Shown here: positions 31,775 through 40,511 of the stretch, one piece after another
How the letters are laid out: every line of letters starts with the position of its first letter
How positions within the stretch are numbered: position 1 is the first letter of the stretch
Origin: JAENVT01 sp040006755
GTDB taxonomy: Bacteria > Actinomycetota > Acidimicrobiia > Acidimicrobiales > Ilumatobacteraceae
Direction of reading: 5' to 3'
NCBI GenBank assembly: GCA_040006755.1
Contig: JBDTWJ010000007.1
Location: forward strand, 1-46,447
DNA length: 46,447 nt
Notes under the pieces: model-generated
The model's input: the letters and a program-made list of their open reading frames with translations, nothing else
Told to the model about the DNA's origin: nothing
Database searches by the model: none
Program-made: the position numbers and the translations under genes

Positions 31775-32503
31775 GTGACCGAACTTGCGGACGCGGCCGA
31801 GACCGGGACGGGTGCGCTGCATCTGACGCTCGGCCGCCGTCTCGTCGCAGAGGCAGTCGGCACAGCATTTCTGATCATCGCCGTGATCGGATCCGGGATC
31901 ATGGCCTCACGGCTGTCACCCAACGATGTCGGCCTCCAACTCCTGGAGAACGCGGCAGTGACCGCTGGAGCACTGATCGGGTTGATCCTGACGTTCGGCG
32001 CGGTGTCGGGCGCGCATTTCAACCCGGTCGTGACTCTCGTCGATCGCCTCTTCGGCACGATCAACACCACCGAAACGATCCTGTACACGTTGGCTCAAAT
32101 CCTCGGCGGATGTGTTGGGGCGGTGATCGCCAACGTCATGTTCGAACTCGATCCGATCAACCTGTCGACCAAGCCCCGATCGTCGGGTGCGTTGTGGTTG
32201 TCGGAGGTCGTCGCCACCATCGGACTGCTGCTTGTGATCCACGGTTGCGTACGAACCGGCCGTGCGGCGGCCGTTCCGTTCGCGGTCGGCGTATGGATCG
32301 GCGGTGCGTACTGGTTCACGTCGTCGACGAGCTTCGCGAATCCTGCCGTCTCGATCGCCCGCATGCTCTCCGACTCGTTCGCCGGCATCGAACCATCGTC
32401 AGTGCCGATGTTCATCGTCATGCAACTCATCGGTGGCGGGGTCGCCTTCGCGCTCATCAGGTACCTGTATCCGCAATCCCTCCAAGGGACCTCAGGTGCC
32501 TGA
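31775..32503 (+). CDS. aqpS: AqpS-like MIP channel, probable arsenite exporter
   Basis: A 242-residue major-intrinsic-protein channel with six hydrophobic helices and two pore loops: GAHFNPVVTL (NPV instead of NPA) and SFANPAVSIARML (NPA with the usual Arg). The start is a GTG 23 bases after the lyase stop. In Sinorhizobium meliloti an AqpS channel replaces the arsenite pump and works with the reductase ArsC. Here the next reading frame overlaps by 8 bases and is the stump of arsC. This supports the AqpS role and shows that the pathway was later broken. Confidence 0.85.
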   Translation: MTELADAAETGTGALHLTLGRRLVAEAVGTAFLIIAVIGSGIMASRLSPNDVGLQLLENAAVTAGALIGLILTFGAVSGAHFNPVVTLVDRLFGTINTTETILYTLAQILGGCVGAVIANVMFELDPINLSTKPRSSGALWLSEVVATIGLLLVIHGCVRTGRAAAVPFAVGVWIGGAYWFTSSTSFANPAVSIARMLSDSFAGIEPSSVPMFIVMQLIGGGVAFALIRYLYPQSLQGTSGA

Positions 32504-32573
32504 CTGCGTGTCCAATCGCGTCCCTGAAGTCTTGTTCGTCTGCGTACGCAACGCCGGAGTTGCTCCTCACGGC
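32496..32573 (+). pseudogene. arsC: 5' stump of arsC (LMW-PTP-type arsenate reductase), cut at the P-loop
   Basis: The frame from GTG 32496 reads VPDCVSNRVPEVLFVCVRNAG and then loses similarity. Intact arsenate reductases of this family have VLFVCVHNAGRSQMA, where the CxxNAGRS loop binds arsenate. The match stops right after NAG, 15 bases before the first 43-bp repeat at 32574. No later part of arsC follows the repeats. The start overlaps the aqpS stop, as expected of an old aqpS-arsC operon. His-to-Arg in the loop suggests further decay. Confidence 0.75.
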
Positions 32574-32616
32574 GCGATGAGAGATGTGCGGCCTGGACCG
32601 GCTCATCTCTCATCGC
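32574..32616 (+). repeat. 43-bp palindromic repeat, copy 5 (pair B)
   Basis: Perfect 12-bp arms GCGATGAGAGAT / ATCTCTCATCGC. It begins 15 bases after the last recognisable codon of the arsC stump. Copy 6 starts 61 bases downstream in the same orientation. Confidence 0.85.
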
Positions 32617-32634
32617 GTGGGGTTGGGGACTAGG

Positions 32635-32677
32635 GCGATGAGAGATGTGCGGTGCCCGGCGGCTCATCTCTCATCGC
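32635..32677 (+). repeat. 43-bp palindromic repeat, copy 6 (pair B)
   Basis: Perfect 12-bp arms, with inner GTGCGG and CGGCTC. Together with copy 5 it fills the space where the rest of arsC would be and precedes the DGPF gene by 77 bases. Confidence 0.85.
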
Positions 32678-32753
32678 GAGAAGGTTTTCGAGTTGTCGTT
32701 TTCGTCTGCCGGTGATCCGTCGTAGTCACGTACCGTCTATTCAAGGAGACCTC

Positions 32754-33089
32754 ATGCAATACATGCTGTTCATCGCGACTGACGCTGACCCCGAGCCGCA
32801 AGATACCGGCGGCACCACGATCGAAGAGTGGTGTGAAGAGGGCGAGCGCCGTGGCATTCGCAAGGAGGGTGACCGGCTTCGTCCGCCCACCGGTGCCACG
32901 ACCGTGCGAGTGCGCAAGGGCGAGCTTCTCGTGACCGACGGACCGTTCACCGAATCCAAGGAATGGATCGCCGGCTACGACATCATCGACTGCGCCGACC
33001 TCGATCAGGCAATCGACTATGCCTCTCGGCACCCGATGGCGCGCAACGGTCGCATCGAGATCCGACCGTTCTGGCCCATGGAGGACTGA
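32754..33089 (+). CDS. DGPF/YciI-type protein next to a decayed sigma gene
   Basis: A 111-residue alpha-beta protein of the DGPF (YCII-related) family. The name motif is present as TDGPFTESKEWIAGYDIIDC, and PMARNGRIEIRPFWPMED closes the fold. AAGGAG lies about 6 bases upstream of the ATG. DGPF proteins are coded beside ECF42 sigma factors and are thought to belong to the same regulatory unit. Here the following sigma gene is broken, while a second pair at 43817-45406 is intact. Confidence 0.88.
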   Translation: MQYMLFIATDADPEPQDTGGTTIEEWCEEGERRGIRKEGDRLRPPTGATTVRVRKGELLVTDGPFTESKEWIAGYDIIDCADLDQAIDYASRHPMARNGRIEIRPFWPMED

Positions 33090-33918
33090 CGGACGTCGCC
33101 GAGACACGCAGCCGCGCACCGGTCCGACTGGGGTCGAATCGTCGCAGGGCTGATTCGCTGGTCGGGAGATTGGACGCTCGCCGAAGACGCTGCTCAGGAC
33201 GAGTTCGCAACGGCTCTCGCCCGGTGGCCGCACGATGGCATCCCGGATCGTCCGGCGGCATGGTTGACCACGACGGCGCTCAACCGGGCGATCGACAGGC
33301 TGCGATCGGGCGTTCAACGATGTCGCCGATTCGGCGATCTCGCTCGCCGAGGCTGTTGTCGTTCTCATGCCGCTCCAGTCGGAATCCTGCGGACTGTTCG
33401 CGCTGATGTTGATGCAGGGCTCTCGGCGAAAGGCCCGATCCAGTTCTTCGGGCGAGTTGCTGACGCTGGAGGAACAGGATCGGTCGCTGTGGAATCGTGC
33501 GGACATCGAGCGTGGCTGCAACATGCTGGCTCGAGCGCGAGAGCGAGGCCCCTATGTGCTGCAGGCGTCGATCGCCCAATGTCACGCCGTGGCGAAGGAT
33601 GCGGCGTCGTCGGACTGGTCGCGAATCGTCTCCCTCTACGACGAGCTGCTGTCGATCAATCCCTCGCCCGTCATCTCACTGAATCGGGCGATTGCGGTTG
33701 GTATGCGCGACGGGCCCGACGCAGGACTCGCATTGCTCGACGCGGTCACTGCGGAACTGGAAGGCTTCCACCTCGTACCCGCCGCGCAGGCGGATCTGCT
33801 GTGGAGAGCCGGCCGTATCCCTGAGGCAGCGGTCCGCTACGGCGAAGCCATCGCACAGGCGCAAACCACAGAGGAGCGCGCCCAGCTGCGTCGCCGGCTC
33901 GCCAAGCTCTGGGCGTGA
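33086..33918 (+). pseudogene. Decayed ECF42-type sigma factor with an internal deletion
   Basis: Three pieces of one protein are visible. The N-terminus (TDVAETRSRA) is in one frame. Sigma region 2 (DWGRIVAGLIRWSGDWTLAEDAAQDEFA ... AWLTTTALNRAIDRL) is in a second frame. The C-terminal DUF6596/TPR part, from FNDVADSAISLAEAVVVLMP through LTLEEQDRSLWNRADIERG to the end, is in a third frame. Sigma region 4 and the first part of DUF6596 are missing at a junction near 33300-33315. The C-terminal frame from ATG 33367 is intact and could make a 183-residue fragment, but it has no DNA-binding domain. Confidence 0.8.
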
Positions 33919-33971
33919 GGTCTCTATGATCTCGAACTCTGGATGATCGACGAGATCGAAGGGAAGCAATC

Positions 33972-34844
33972 GTGACGAAATTCGGCTGGCTGTCGCCCGT
34001 TGCCGGGCATGCGGGAAGCAACTTCCAACCCATCGTGATGTACCAGCAGGAGCACATCTTTCCCCAAGCCCTTCCGAACTTTGACTCGGTGTGGATCGCG
34101 GATCACTTCTACGGCTTCGACAAGGACAAGCAGGAAGGGTTTCTCGAGGGCTGGGTCACACTCACCTGGCTGGCGGCGCGATTTCCGGACGTCATGTTGT
34201 GCCACCACGTGCTCGGGCACGGCTATCGCAATCCTGCGCTGACAGCAAAGATGGCGGCGACGTTGCAGGTGCTATCGGGAGGACGGTGCATGCTCGGCAT
34301 AGGAGGGGGCTGGCGTGAGGACGAATATCTCTCCTATGGCTACGACTTCCCGTCGACCTCCGTGCGCCTGCATCAGCTCGAAGAGGTCGTGCAAATATGT
34401 CGATTGATGTGGACAGAGGAGCATCCGACGTTTACCGGAACGTACTTCCACATCGACAACGCCGCGGCGACACCTCGCCCCGACATCGTGCCGCCGATCT
34501 GCATCGGTAGTTCCGGCGAGAAGATCGGTCTTCCGATCGTCGGGCGAAATGCGGATCTTTGGAACGGTTCGTACAAGGACGACGACGACTGGAAGCGCAA
34601 ACGCGAGATCGTCGACGCGGCTGCGGTCGCGACCGGAAGGAACCCTGCCGACATCGAGAGCTGCGTCACCGTTGCGGGCGGCCTTCCCGAGTCGGATTCA
34701 GACTCTGAGCAGTGGCTCGATCGGCTGACGCACCTGCTCGACCTCGGCGTGTCGTACTTCGTGATGGACTTCGGTCATCCGCTCGCGGCCGAGCCTGCCG
34801 TCCGTTTCGGCGAGCAGGTGGTTGCCCCGATCAAGGCCAGGTGA
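33972..34844 (+). CDS. LLM-class (luciferase-like) F420-dependent oxidoreductase
   Basis: A 290-residue TIM-barrel protein of the luciferase-like monooxygenase family: FDSVWIADHFYGFD at strand 2, the LAARFPDVMLCHHVLGHGYRNPALTAKMAATL segment, GGRCMLGIGGGWREDEYLSYGYDF, and PPICIGSSGEKIGLPIVGRNADLWN. Actinobacterial members mostly use F420 rather than FMN; the substrate is unknown. The start is GTG 33972 with AAGGGAAG upstream. It stands alone between the sigma remnant and the molybdoenzyme. Confidence 0.85.
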   Translation: MTKFGWLSPVAGHAGSNFQPIVMYQQEHIFPQALPNFDSVWIADHFYGFDKDKQEGFLEGWVTLTWLAARFPDVMLCHHVLGHGYRNPALTAKMAATLQVLSGGRCMLGIGGGWREDEYLSYGYDFPSTSVRLHQLEEVVQICRLMWTEEHPTFTGTYFHIDNAAATPRPDIVPPICIGSSGEKIGLPIVGRNADLWNGSYKDDDDWKRKREIVDAAAVATGRNPADIESCVTVAGGLPESDSDSEQWLDRLTHLLDLGVSYFVMDFGHPLAAEPAVRFGEQVVAPIKAR

Positions 34845-34923
34845 GCGGCTGATCGCCGGGCTTGACAATCCGGCCAACCGGGTGGACGATTCGTCCGCTG
34901 CTGAATGGTAGGGGGGCCTGCTG

Positions 34924-36231
34924 ATGCAAAGTCCAACTGTTTCCCGTCGCGCCTTGCTGAGAGGTGGAAGTGCGGCTCTGGCTGGATTGTCGGTCTGGCA
35001 GGTCTCGGGACCTGCGGAGGCCTTCCCTGGTCATGGCGGCGATGACGATGGCGAAGACGTGCCGTGGAGCGATCAACCGTCGGCCGAATATCCGGGCAAC
35101 CCAACCGATGAGGTGCTTGCCTGGCTCGATCAGCCAGCACCGATTCCACCTCCCGCTGCGAACATAGCGGGGAACCTGCTGGTGTGGGAAGCGCTCAATT
35201 CGCGGTTGATACCGAACGCGCAGTTCATGACGATCAAGCACTACAACCTGCCTCTGATCGACCCGACCACATATCAACTGACCGTCGACGGGTTGGTCGA
35301 CCACCCCGCCACCTTGTCGCTCGACGACATCAAGGCGCGGCCTCGCCGTGAGGTTGAGTTCACCCTGGAATGCTCCGGCAACACAGGGCTCCCGTTCCTC
35401 ATCGGCGCGATCGGAAACGCCCGCTGGGCGGGCGCGCGTCTGCGTCCGATCCTCCGTGAGGTGGCCGTACAAGATGCAGGCACGGAAGTGGTCTTCTGGG
35501 GTGAGGACCAGGGCACGGTGACCATTCGCGACAACTCCGGCGTGACGGGGGGCGGCGACACCGGAACCTTCCCCACGGATGCGGCCGGTGGTCTGACGAT
35601 CACCGAGAGGTTCGCCCGCAGCATGTCGCTGGACGAGGCCATGGCATCGCCCAACTTGCTCTGCTACGAGATGAACAACGAAGCGCTTCCGCCAGAACAT
35701 GGCGCACCGCTGCGTTTGATCGCGCCCGGTTGGTACGGCGTGGCCAACGTGAAGTGGCTGAAGCGCATCGAGGTCATGGACCACCGCTTCGCCGGCCGCT
35801 TCATGGCCCGCGATTACGTGACGTTCCGCGAGCGTACGTTTGCCGGCGACACCCTTTGGACGTTCACCACCGTCGGCCATGCTCTGCTGAAGTCGGCTCC
35901 CGCAAAGGTCACTCGACACGATGGGAAGTACACCATCATCGGCGTCGCGTGGGGCGCGCCGATTCGCAAGGTCGAGGTTTCCATCGACGGAGGTCCGTGG
36001 GTCAAAGCGAAGCTCGGCGGCTCGGCGCAGACGAAGAAGTCGAAGGGCTACGCCTGGAGATTCTGGACGTACGACTGGGACTCACCGTCCGCGGGCGAGC
36101 ACACGGTCGCGTCGCGAGCGATCGATGTCCACGGGAACGTGCAGCCAGCACCAGACGATCCCTCGATTGCCACCAAGCACACCTTCTGGGAGAGCAACGG
36201 CCAGATCACCCGGCACGTCGTCATCGCCTGA
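34924..36231 (+). CDS. Tat-exported sulfite-oxidase-fold molybdoenzyme
   Basis: A 435-residue protein. The twin-arginine signal is SRRALLRGGSAALAG. The oxidoreductase molybdopterin-binding domain has the molybdenum cysteine C150 in TLECSGNTG and the later GAPLRLIAPGWYGVANVKWL. The C-terminal Mo-co dimerisation (Ig-like) domain starts near residue 310 (KYTIIGVAWGAPIRKVEVSIDGG). An acidic linker (HGGDDDGEDVPW) follows the signal. The layout fits SorA/SorT-like sulfite dehydrogenases or related enzymes; no cytochrome subunit is adjacent, so the electron acceptor and the true substrate are open. Confidence 0.87.
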   Translation: MQSPTVSRRALLRGGSAALAGLSVWQVSGPAEAFPGHGGDDDGEDVPWSDQPSAEYPGNPTDEVLAWLDQPAPIPPPAANIAGNLLVWEALNSRLIPNAQFMTIKHYNLPLIDPTTYQLTVDGLVDHPATLSLDDIKARPRREVEFTLECSGNTGLPFLIGAIGNARWAGARLRPILREVAVQDAGTEVVFWGEDQGTVTIRDNSGVTGGGDTGTFPTDAAGGLTITERFARSMSLDEAMASPNLLCYEMNNEALPPEHGAPLRLIAPGWYGVANVKWLKRIEVMDHRFAGRFMARDYVTFRERTFAGDTLWTFTTVGHALLKSAPAKVTRHDGKYTIIGVAWGAPIRKVEVSIDGGPWVKAKLGGSAQTKKSKGYAWRFWTYDWDSPSAGEHTVASRAIDVHGNVQPAPDDPSIATKHTFWESNGQITRHVVIA

Positions 36232-36261
36232 GGACCCGCTTGTTGGTCTAGGTTCTGCGGC

Positions 36262-37437
36262 GTGACCTGGCGGGTGGCTCGGGCGATCTCCTCGGGCGCG
36301 TTCTTGTGCATTGCGACGAGCCTCGTTGCCGCGACGACCGCCGTCACGGCCACGACTGTCGTCGTCAACGGTGTGATCACGTCGGCCGCGAGTCCGGCCA
36401 AACGACTTGATCCACCGCACCGGTCGTTCAGCCTGATAGCCACCGGCGATGTGCTGACCGAGAGTCCCGTCACCATCAACGCGGCGGTTGCCGCGGCGTC
36501 TGGCGCACGCTTTGATTTCGCGCCGCTGTTCGCGCCGATCACCACGATGCTCTCTGATGCCGACATCGCGATCTGTCACATGGAGATGCCCATCGGTGCA
36601 CCTGGAGCGCGACCAGGTGTCTACGGACGGTCGCCCTTCGGTGGGAACCTGATCCTGGCTCCGTACGAGATCGCGGCAGGGCTTCGGCGTGCCGGCTTCG
36701 ACCGTTGCAGCACCGCATCCAACCACAGCTACGACCTCGCCGAGTCGGGGATCGAGTCGACGCTCGCCGCGCTCGACGCCGTCGGCATCTCGCACGTCGG
36801 AACCGCGCGGTATCCCGCTGAGTCCGGCCTCGACCTCGTCACGGTCAACGGCGTTCGTCTCGCGCACCTTGCCTACACGCGCTACAGCAACACCGTCCTG
36901 TCACCTGATCCATGGCGCGTGAACTTCGCGGCATCACCTGCGCAGGTTGCCGCCGATGTGACCGCTGCTCGAGCGGCTGGAGCAGAGGTGGTCGTCGTCA
37001 GCCTGCACCTCTCGAAGGAGCTCTCGCCAGTACCCGCGCCCGAGGACCGTCAGTTCGTCACCGAGCTCACTGCGCTCGCTCGCATCGATCTGATTGTCGA
37101 GCACGGTCCGCATGTGATCCAACCCGTTGAACGAGTCAACGGGACATGGGTCTATTGGAGCGTGGGCAACTTCATCGCCGGGATGGGAACTCCGTCGAGC
37201 GGGAAGTACAGCGATCTCCGCACCCTCGACGGATTGGCTGCAACTGCGCGTTTCACCGAGACGACGCCGGGCTCGTTCACCGTGGAGCCATGGTCGGTCT
37301 TGTTGTGCACCGAGCCGTTCACGCGTGCGGTCTACGCAGCGATCACAGCACTCGACGGCCAACTTTCTGCGCTCGTGAGGTCGGAGATGGATGCATGCCT
37401 CGATCGCTCGCGGCCGGTTGTTCCCACCGTTCACTGA
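36262..37437 (+). CDS. CapA/PgsA-like metallophosphatase-fold secreted protein
   Basis: A 391-residue protein with an N-terminal signal or anchor (ISSGAFLCIATSLVAATTAV) and the bacterial CapA (PGA_cap) domain: SLIATGDVL, ADIAICHMEMPIG, ASNHSYDLAESGIESTLAAL, VVVVSLHLSKE and DLIVEHGPHVIQPVE, closing with WVYWSVGNFIAG. CapA proteins take part in polyglutamate capsule formation in bacilli, but most actinobacterial members stand alone, as here, with no capB/capC. The start is a GTG at 36262. Confidence 0.85.
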   Translation: MTWRVARAISSGAFLCIATSLVAATTAVTATTVVVNGVITSAASPAKRLDPPHRSFSLIATGDVLTESPVTINAAVAAASGARFDFAPLFAPITTMLSDADIAICHMEMPIGAPGARPGVYGRSPFGGNLILAPYEIAAGLRRAGFDRCSTASNHSYDLAESGIESTLAALDAVGISHVGTARYPAESGLDLVTVNGVRLAHLAYTRYSNTVLSPDPWRVNFAASPAQVAADVTAARAAGAEVVVVSLHLSKELSPVPAPEDRQFVTELTALARIDLIVEHGPHVIQPVERVNGTWVYWSVGNFIAGMGTPSSGKYSDLRTLDGLAATARFTETTPGSFTVEPWSVLLCTEPFTRAVYAAITALDGQLSALVRSEMDACLDRSRPVVPTVH

Positions 37438-37533
37438 CGTGTTGCCGCCAACGGCCACGGGTACCGGTTCTCGGAGCAGCCTCGAACTGACCACGACCAC
37501 TTCGGGGGACTCGCGCGCGACCTCCCAACACTC

Positions 37534-38093
37534 ATGCAGCGACGCCACCTGCTGAAGCTGCTCGGCGGCGGCAGCCTGCTCGCGCTGGTCGCCTGCGGAA
37601 GTGACAGCCAGCAATCGGCGACGACGGACCATCCAGGACAGCGCGAACGGATGCACGTCGCTGCCCGGCGCGGCCGTCTAACTCCGGCACTGCAGTCAGG
37701 CCGGCCTCTACTCGCTGTACAGCCGGGTGCCACCAATGAGAACTATCTCCGCGGTGTGCAGGAAGCCGAAGCCGACGGACGAGTTACGTTCAAACGATCT
37801 TCCCCGCTGCCTACTCGGGATTCTGGCCGCACATGCACTTCGAGGTCTATGCGAGCCTCGCCGACGCAACCGGCGGTGCCAACCCGCTGGCGACGTCGCA
37901 GCTCGCCATGCCGGACGACGTCTGCAACGTCGTGTTTGCCACGGCGGGTTACGAGCAGAGCGTGCAGACCTTCGCCCAGACCCCTCTCACGAGACACATG
38001 GTGTTCAGCGACGACGGCGCGGCTCACCAGATTCCCACCACTGCTGGGAGTGTCGCCGATGGCTACACGTTCGACCTGGAAGTACCGGTCTGA
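37534..38093 (+). pseudogene. Decayed intradiol ring-cleavage dioxygenase
   Basis: An intact signal start (MQRRHLLKLLGGGSLLALVACG) is followed, in changing frames, by the marks of an intradiol dioxygenase: NGCTSLPGAAV then a TAA stop where Tyr is expected, HCSQAGLYSLYSR, then after a frame change TNENYLRGVQEAEADGRVTF, then after another change IFPAAYSGFWPHMHFEVYAS to the end. About 80 residues between the signal and NGCT are missing. The iron ligands (Tyr, and His in WPHMH) are recognisable but no single frame contains them all. The family cleaves catechols or related diols. Confidence 0.75.
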
Positions 38094-38096
38094 CGG

Positions 38097-38672
38097 CTAT
38101 TGCTTGACGGAGTACCGCGTCAGCACAGTGTCGACCACCGCGGCGACGAGCTCGTCGGTCACACGCTGACGACGCACGAGCTTGGTGTACACCAGCGGGC
38201 CGGCCAACAAGGTGACGAGCAGATCGACGTCGACATCTGCCGGCAGATCTCCACGAGCCACCGCGCGTTCGATGACGGTGGTCGCCAATCGTCGTTTCTG
38301 GTCTGTTTGGGCGCGCACGAGCCTGCCGAGTTCGGGATCGCGCTGAGCGGCATCCATCAACGAGAGCATCATGTCGCCGAGGCGGCCGTCGTACGACGCC
38401 TTCGTCGTTCCGCTGAAGCACGAGATGAGATCGTCGCGAAGCGAGCCCGTATCGGTAACGATCGGGATATCGATACACGCATGAACCGCCTCGACGACCA
38501 GCACCTCCTTGCTGGGGAAGTGGCGATAGATCGTCGACTTGGCGACGCCCGATCGACTGGCAATCTCGTCGATCGTCGTGCGCTCGACCCCTACCTCTGC
38601 CACGAGATCCGCGGTAGCATCGAGCACCGATTGACGTGCTCGCTCACTCCGGGTCTGCGTCGACTCAGTCAT
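38097..38672 (-). CDS. TetR-family repressor
   Basis: A 191-residue repressor with an N-terminal helix-turn-helix (ERTTIDEIASRSGVAKSTIY, then RHFPSKEVLV) and a helical ligand-binding part similar to TetR_C_16-type domains. It starts at ATG 38672, diverging from the drug-exporter-like MFS gene 124 bases away, so that gene is the likely target. Two copies of TCGTAGCGTTCG lie near the two starts. The stop is 3 bases from the end of the decayed dioxygenase. Confidence 0.88.
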   Translation of the reverse strand: MTESTQTRSERARQSVLDATADLVAEVGVERTTIDEIASRSGVAKSTIYRHFPSKEVLVVEAVHACIDIPIVTDTGSLRDDLISCFSGTTKASYDGRLGDMMLSLMDAAQRDPELGRLVRAQTDQKRRLATTVIERAVARGDLPADVDVDLLVTLLAGPLVYTKLVRRQRVTDELVAAVVDTVLTRYSVKQ

Positions 38673-38673
38673 C

Positions 38674-38780
38674 GCTACTTGATCGTAGCGTTCGTGGCGA
38701 CGCACTGGTGTGACGGATGTCGAAGGCCGCTTATACGGTTGCACAGTCTGAAATGTGCCGATACGGTCTCGTAGCGTTCG
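38674..38780. promoter_or_regulatory. Divergent TetR/MFS control region with repeated TCGTAGCGTTCG
   Basis: The 12-mer TCGTAGCGTTCG occurs at 38683-38694, next to the tetR start, and at 38769-38780, 16 bases before the MFS start. The first copy belongs to an inverted repeat CGCTAC / GTAGCG (6-base spacer, 38674-38691). TACGGT also repeats between them. These are candidate TetR sites; no promoter boxes are clear. Confidence 0.35.
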
Positions 38781-38796
38781 CGCAATGGAGGTTCGT

Positions 38797-40398
38797 ATGA
38801 GCGATACTCAGCAACCAGGCTCCGACACGGCACAGGTCGATATCGATCCAGCTGTGTTCGCACGCCGTTGGAAGATCTTGACGGTGCTGTGCACCAGCTT
38901 GATGGTCGTCATCGTTGGCAACACCGCACTGAACATCGCGCTGCCCACGTTGGCCCGCGAGCTCAATGCATCGATCTCTGCGCAGCAGTGGATGGTCGAC
39001 GCATACGGTCTCGTGTTCGCCGGTTTGCTGTTGACCGCCGGCACCATCGGCGACCGTTTCGGCCGCAAAGGTACGTTGCAAGCCGGCCTCACCATATTCC
39101 TCGCCGGCTCGCTGTTCTCGGCCTTCTCGCACAGCGCCTCCGCCATCATCGTCGGGCGTGCAGTGATGGGTGTTGGTGCGGCATTCGTCATGCCAGCCAC
39201 ACTCTCGATCCTCACCAACGTCTTCCCTCCCCACGAACGCGGCAAGGCGATTGCCGTCTGGGCCGGCATCTCCGGCGGCGGAGCCGCGGTTGGGCCGGTC
39301 GTCAGCGGTTTCCTGCTCGAGCATTTCTCATGGGGTTCCGTCTTCCTGGTCAACGTGCCCATCATCGCGGTCTCGCTCGTTGCCGGCTATCACCTGCTTC
39401 CGAAGTCGCGCGACCCCCATCCCGGCGCCCTCGACCCGATCGGCGCACTCCTGTCGATCGCTGCTCTTAGCTCACTCGTGTACGCGATCATCGAAGCACC
39501 CGACCGCGGCTGGGCCAGCAGCACTAGTCTCGTCTGGTTCGGCATCGCAGCTGTGCTCGTCGCCACGTTCTTGATGTGGGAACTGCGCAACACGGCTCCG
39601 ATGCTCAACCTGCGTTACTTCCTTGATCCCCGGTTCGGCGTCGCCGCCGGCGTCATCACACTTGTGTTCTTTGGCATGTTCGGGTTCTTCTTCCTGTTGA
39701 CCCAGTACTTCCAGCTGGTGCTGGGGTACGGCACGTTGGAGGCCGGTGTCAAGCAACTTCCGTTTGCCGCGGTGATGATGGTGGTTGCGCCGAACTCGCC
39801 GAAGTTCGCGGCGCGGTTCGGCGCAAACGTCGCCGTCGCCGTCGGCTTGGTCGGCATGTCGGTCGGTATGTTCCTGTTCGCCATCGCGCGCACCGACACG
39901 TCCTATTCCCAGATCGTGCTGGTGGTGATGGTGATGGCTGCGGGTATGGCAATGACCATTCCCACGATGACCGGCTCGATCATGTCGGCGGTACCGATGG
40001 GAAAGGCCGGCGTCGGATCCGCGATGAACGACACGACCCGCGAGCTCGGTGGAGCGCTCGGTGTCGCCGTACTCGGCAGCCTTGTTGCATCGCGGTACGA
40101 CTCGCGCCTCGTGCCCGCGCTCGACCTTCTTCCCGCATCGCTGCGGGCGAGGGCGAGTGAAAGCCTCGCTGGCGCGCTACAGGTCGCTCGCGACCCCAGC
40201 GTTTCGGATAGTGCCCGAGTGACGTCGATCGCGAAGGAAGCGTTCGTCTCTGGCATGCACCTCGCCGCAATCATCGCGGGGTGCGTTGCACTCCTTGCCG
40301 CCGGCATCGTGTACCGCAAGCTCCCGGCCGGCAACCCGCACGCCAAGGGTGCCGCATCGCTCACCAGGGAGTCGGCCGACCTCGTGGCCGACGTCTGA
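38797..40398 (+). CDS. DHA2-family MFS drug exporter
   Basis: A 533-residue, 14-helix type MFS transporter. Seen: motif D1 region NTALNIALPTLARELN, motif A GTIGDRFGRKGTLQAG, the antiporter motif C GISGGGAAVGPVVSGFLL, and long C-terminal helices. The order matches the EmrB/QacA group, which exports drugs or toxic metabolites by proton antiport. The start at ATG 38797 has GGAGG 5 bases upstream. Its divergent TetR neighbour is the likely repressor. Confidence 0.88.
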   Translation: MSDTQQPGSDTAQVDIDPAVFARRWKILTVLCTSLMVVIVGNTALNIALPTLARELNASISAQQWMVDAYGLVFAGLLLTAGTIGDRFGRKGTLQAGLTIFLAGSLFSAFSHSASAIIVGRAVMGVGAAFVMPATLSILTNVFPPHERGKAIAVWAGISGGGAAVGPVVSGFLLEHFSWGSVFLVNVPIIAVSLVAGYHLLPKSRDPHPGALDPIGALLSIAALSSLVYAIIEAPDRGWASSTSLVWFGIAAVLVATFLMWELRNTAPMLNLRYFLDPRFGVAAGVITLVFFGMFGFFFLLTQYFQLVLGYGTLEAGVKQLPFAAVMMVVAPNSPKFAARFGANVAVAVGLVGMSVGMFLFAIARTDTSYSQIVLVVMVMAAGMAMTIPTMTGSIMSAVPMGKAGVGSAMNDTTRELGGALGVAVLGSLVASRYDSRLVPALDLLPASLRARASESLAGALQVARDPSVSDSARVTSIAKEAFVSGMHLAAIIAGCVALLAAGIVYRKLPAGNPHAKGAASLTRESADLVADV

Positions 40399-40511
40399 AC
40401 ATCGCGCGCAACCCGCTCAGGCCTTCTCGCGAAGTACTTTTGCGGCGGTTGCCATCCCCCACCGGCGCATCCGTCGCTACCCGCGCCGGCGTAGGACTGC
40501 GACAAGGTGTG

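Noticed and set aside
29650..32633. Short frames reading MRDE...AHLSSH at the palindromic repeats
   Set aside because: They recur only because one frame of the repeat is free of stops; they have no ribosome sites of their own and no shared extension beyond the repeat.
32963..33824. Two arginine-rich frames over the broken sigma gene as separate genes
   Set aside because: Only the pieces that match sigma region 2 and DUF6596 make sense; the remainder reads as out-of-frame noise.
40399..40511. An intrinsic terminator between the convergent MFS and SGNH genes
   Set aside because: CTTC/GAAG near 40424 is followed by a few T, but the 4-bp stem is too short to support a call.
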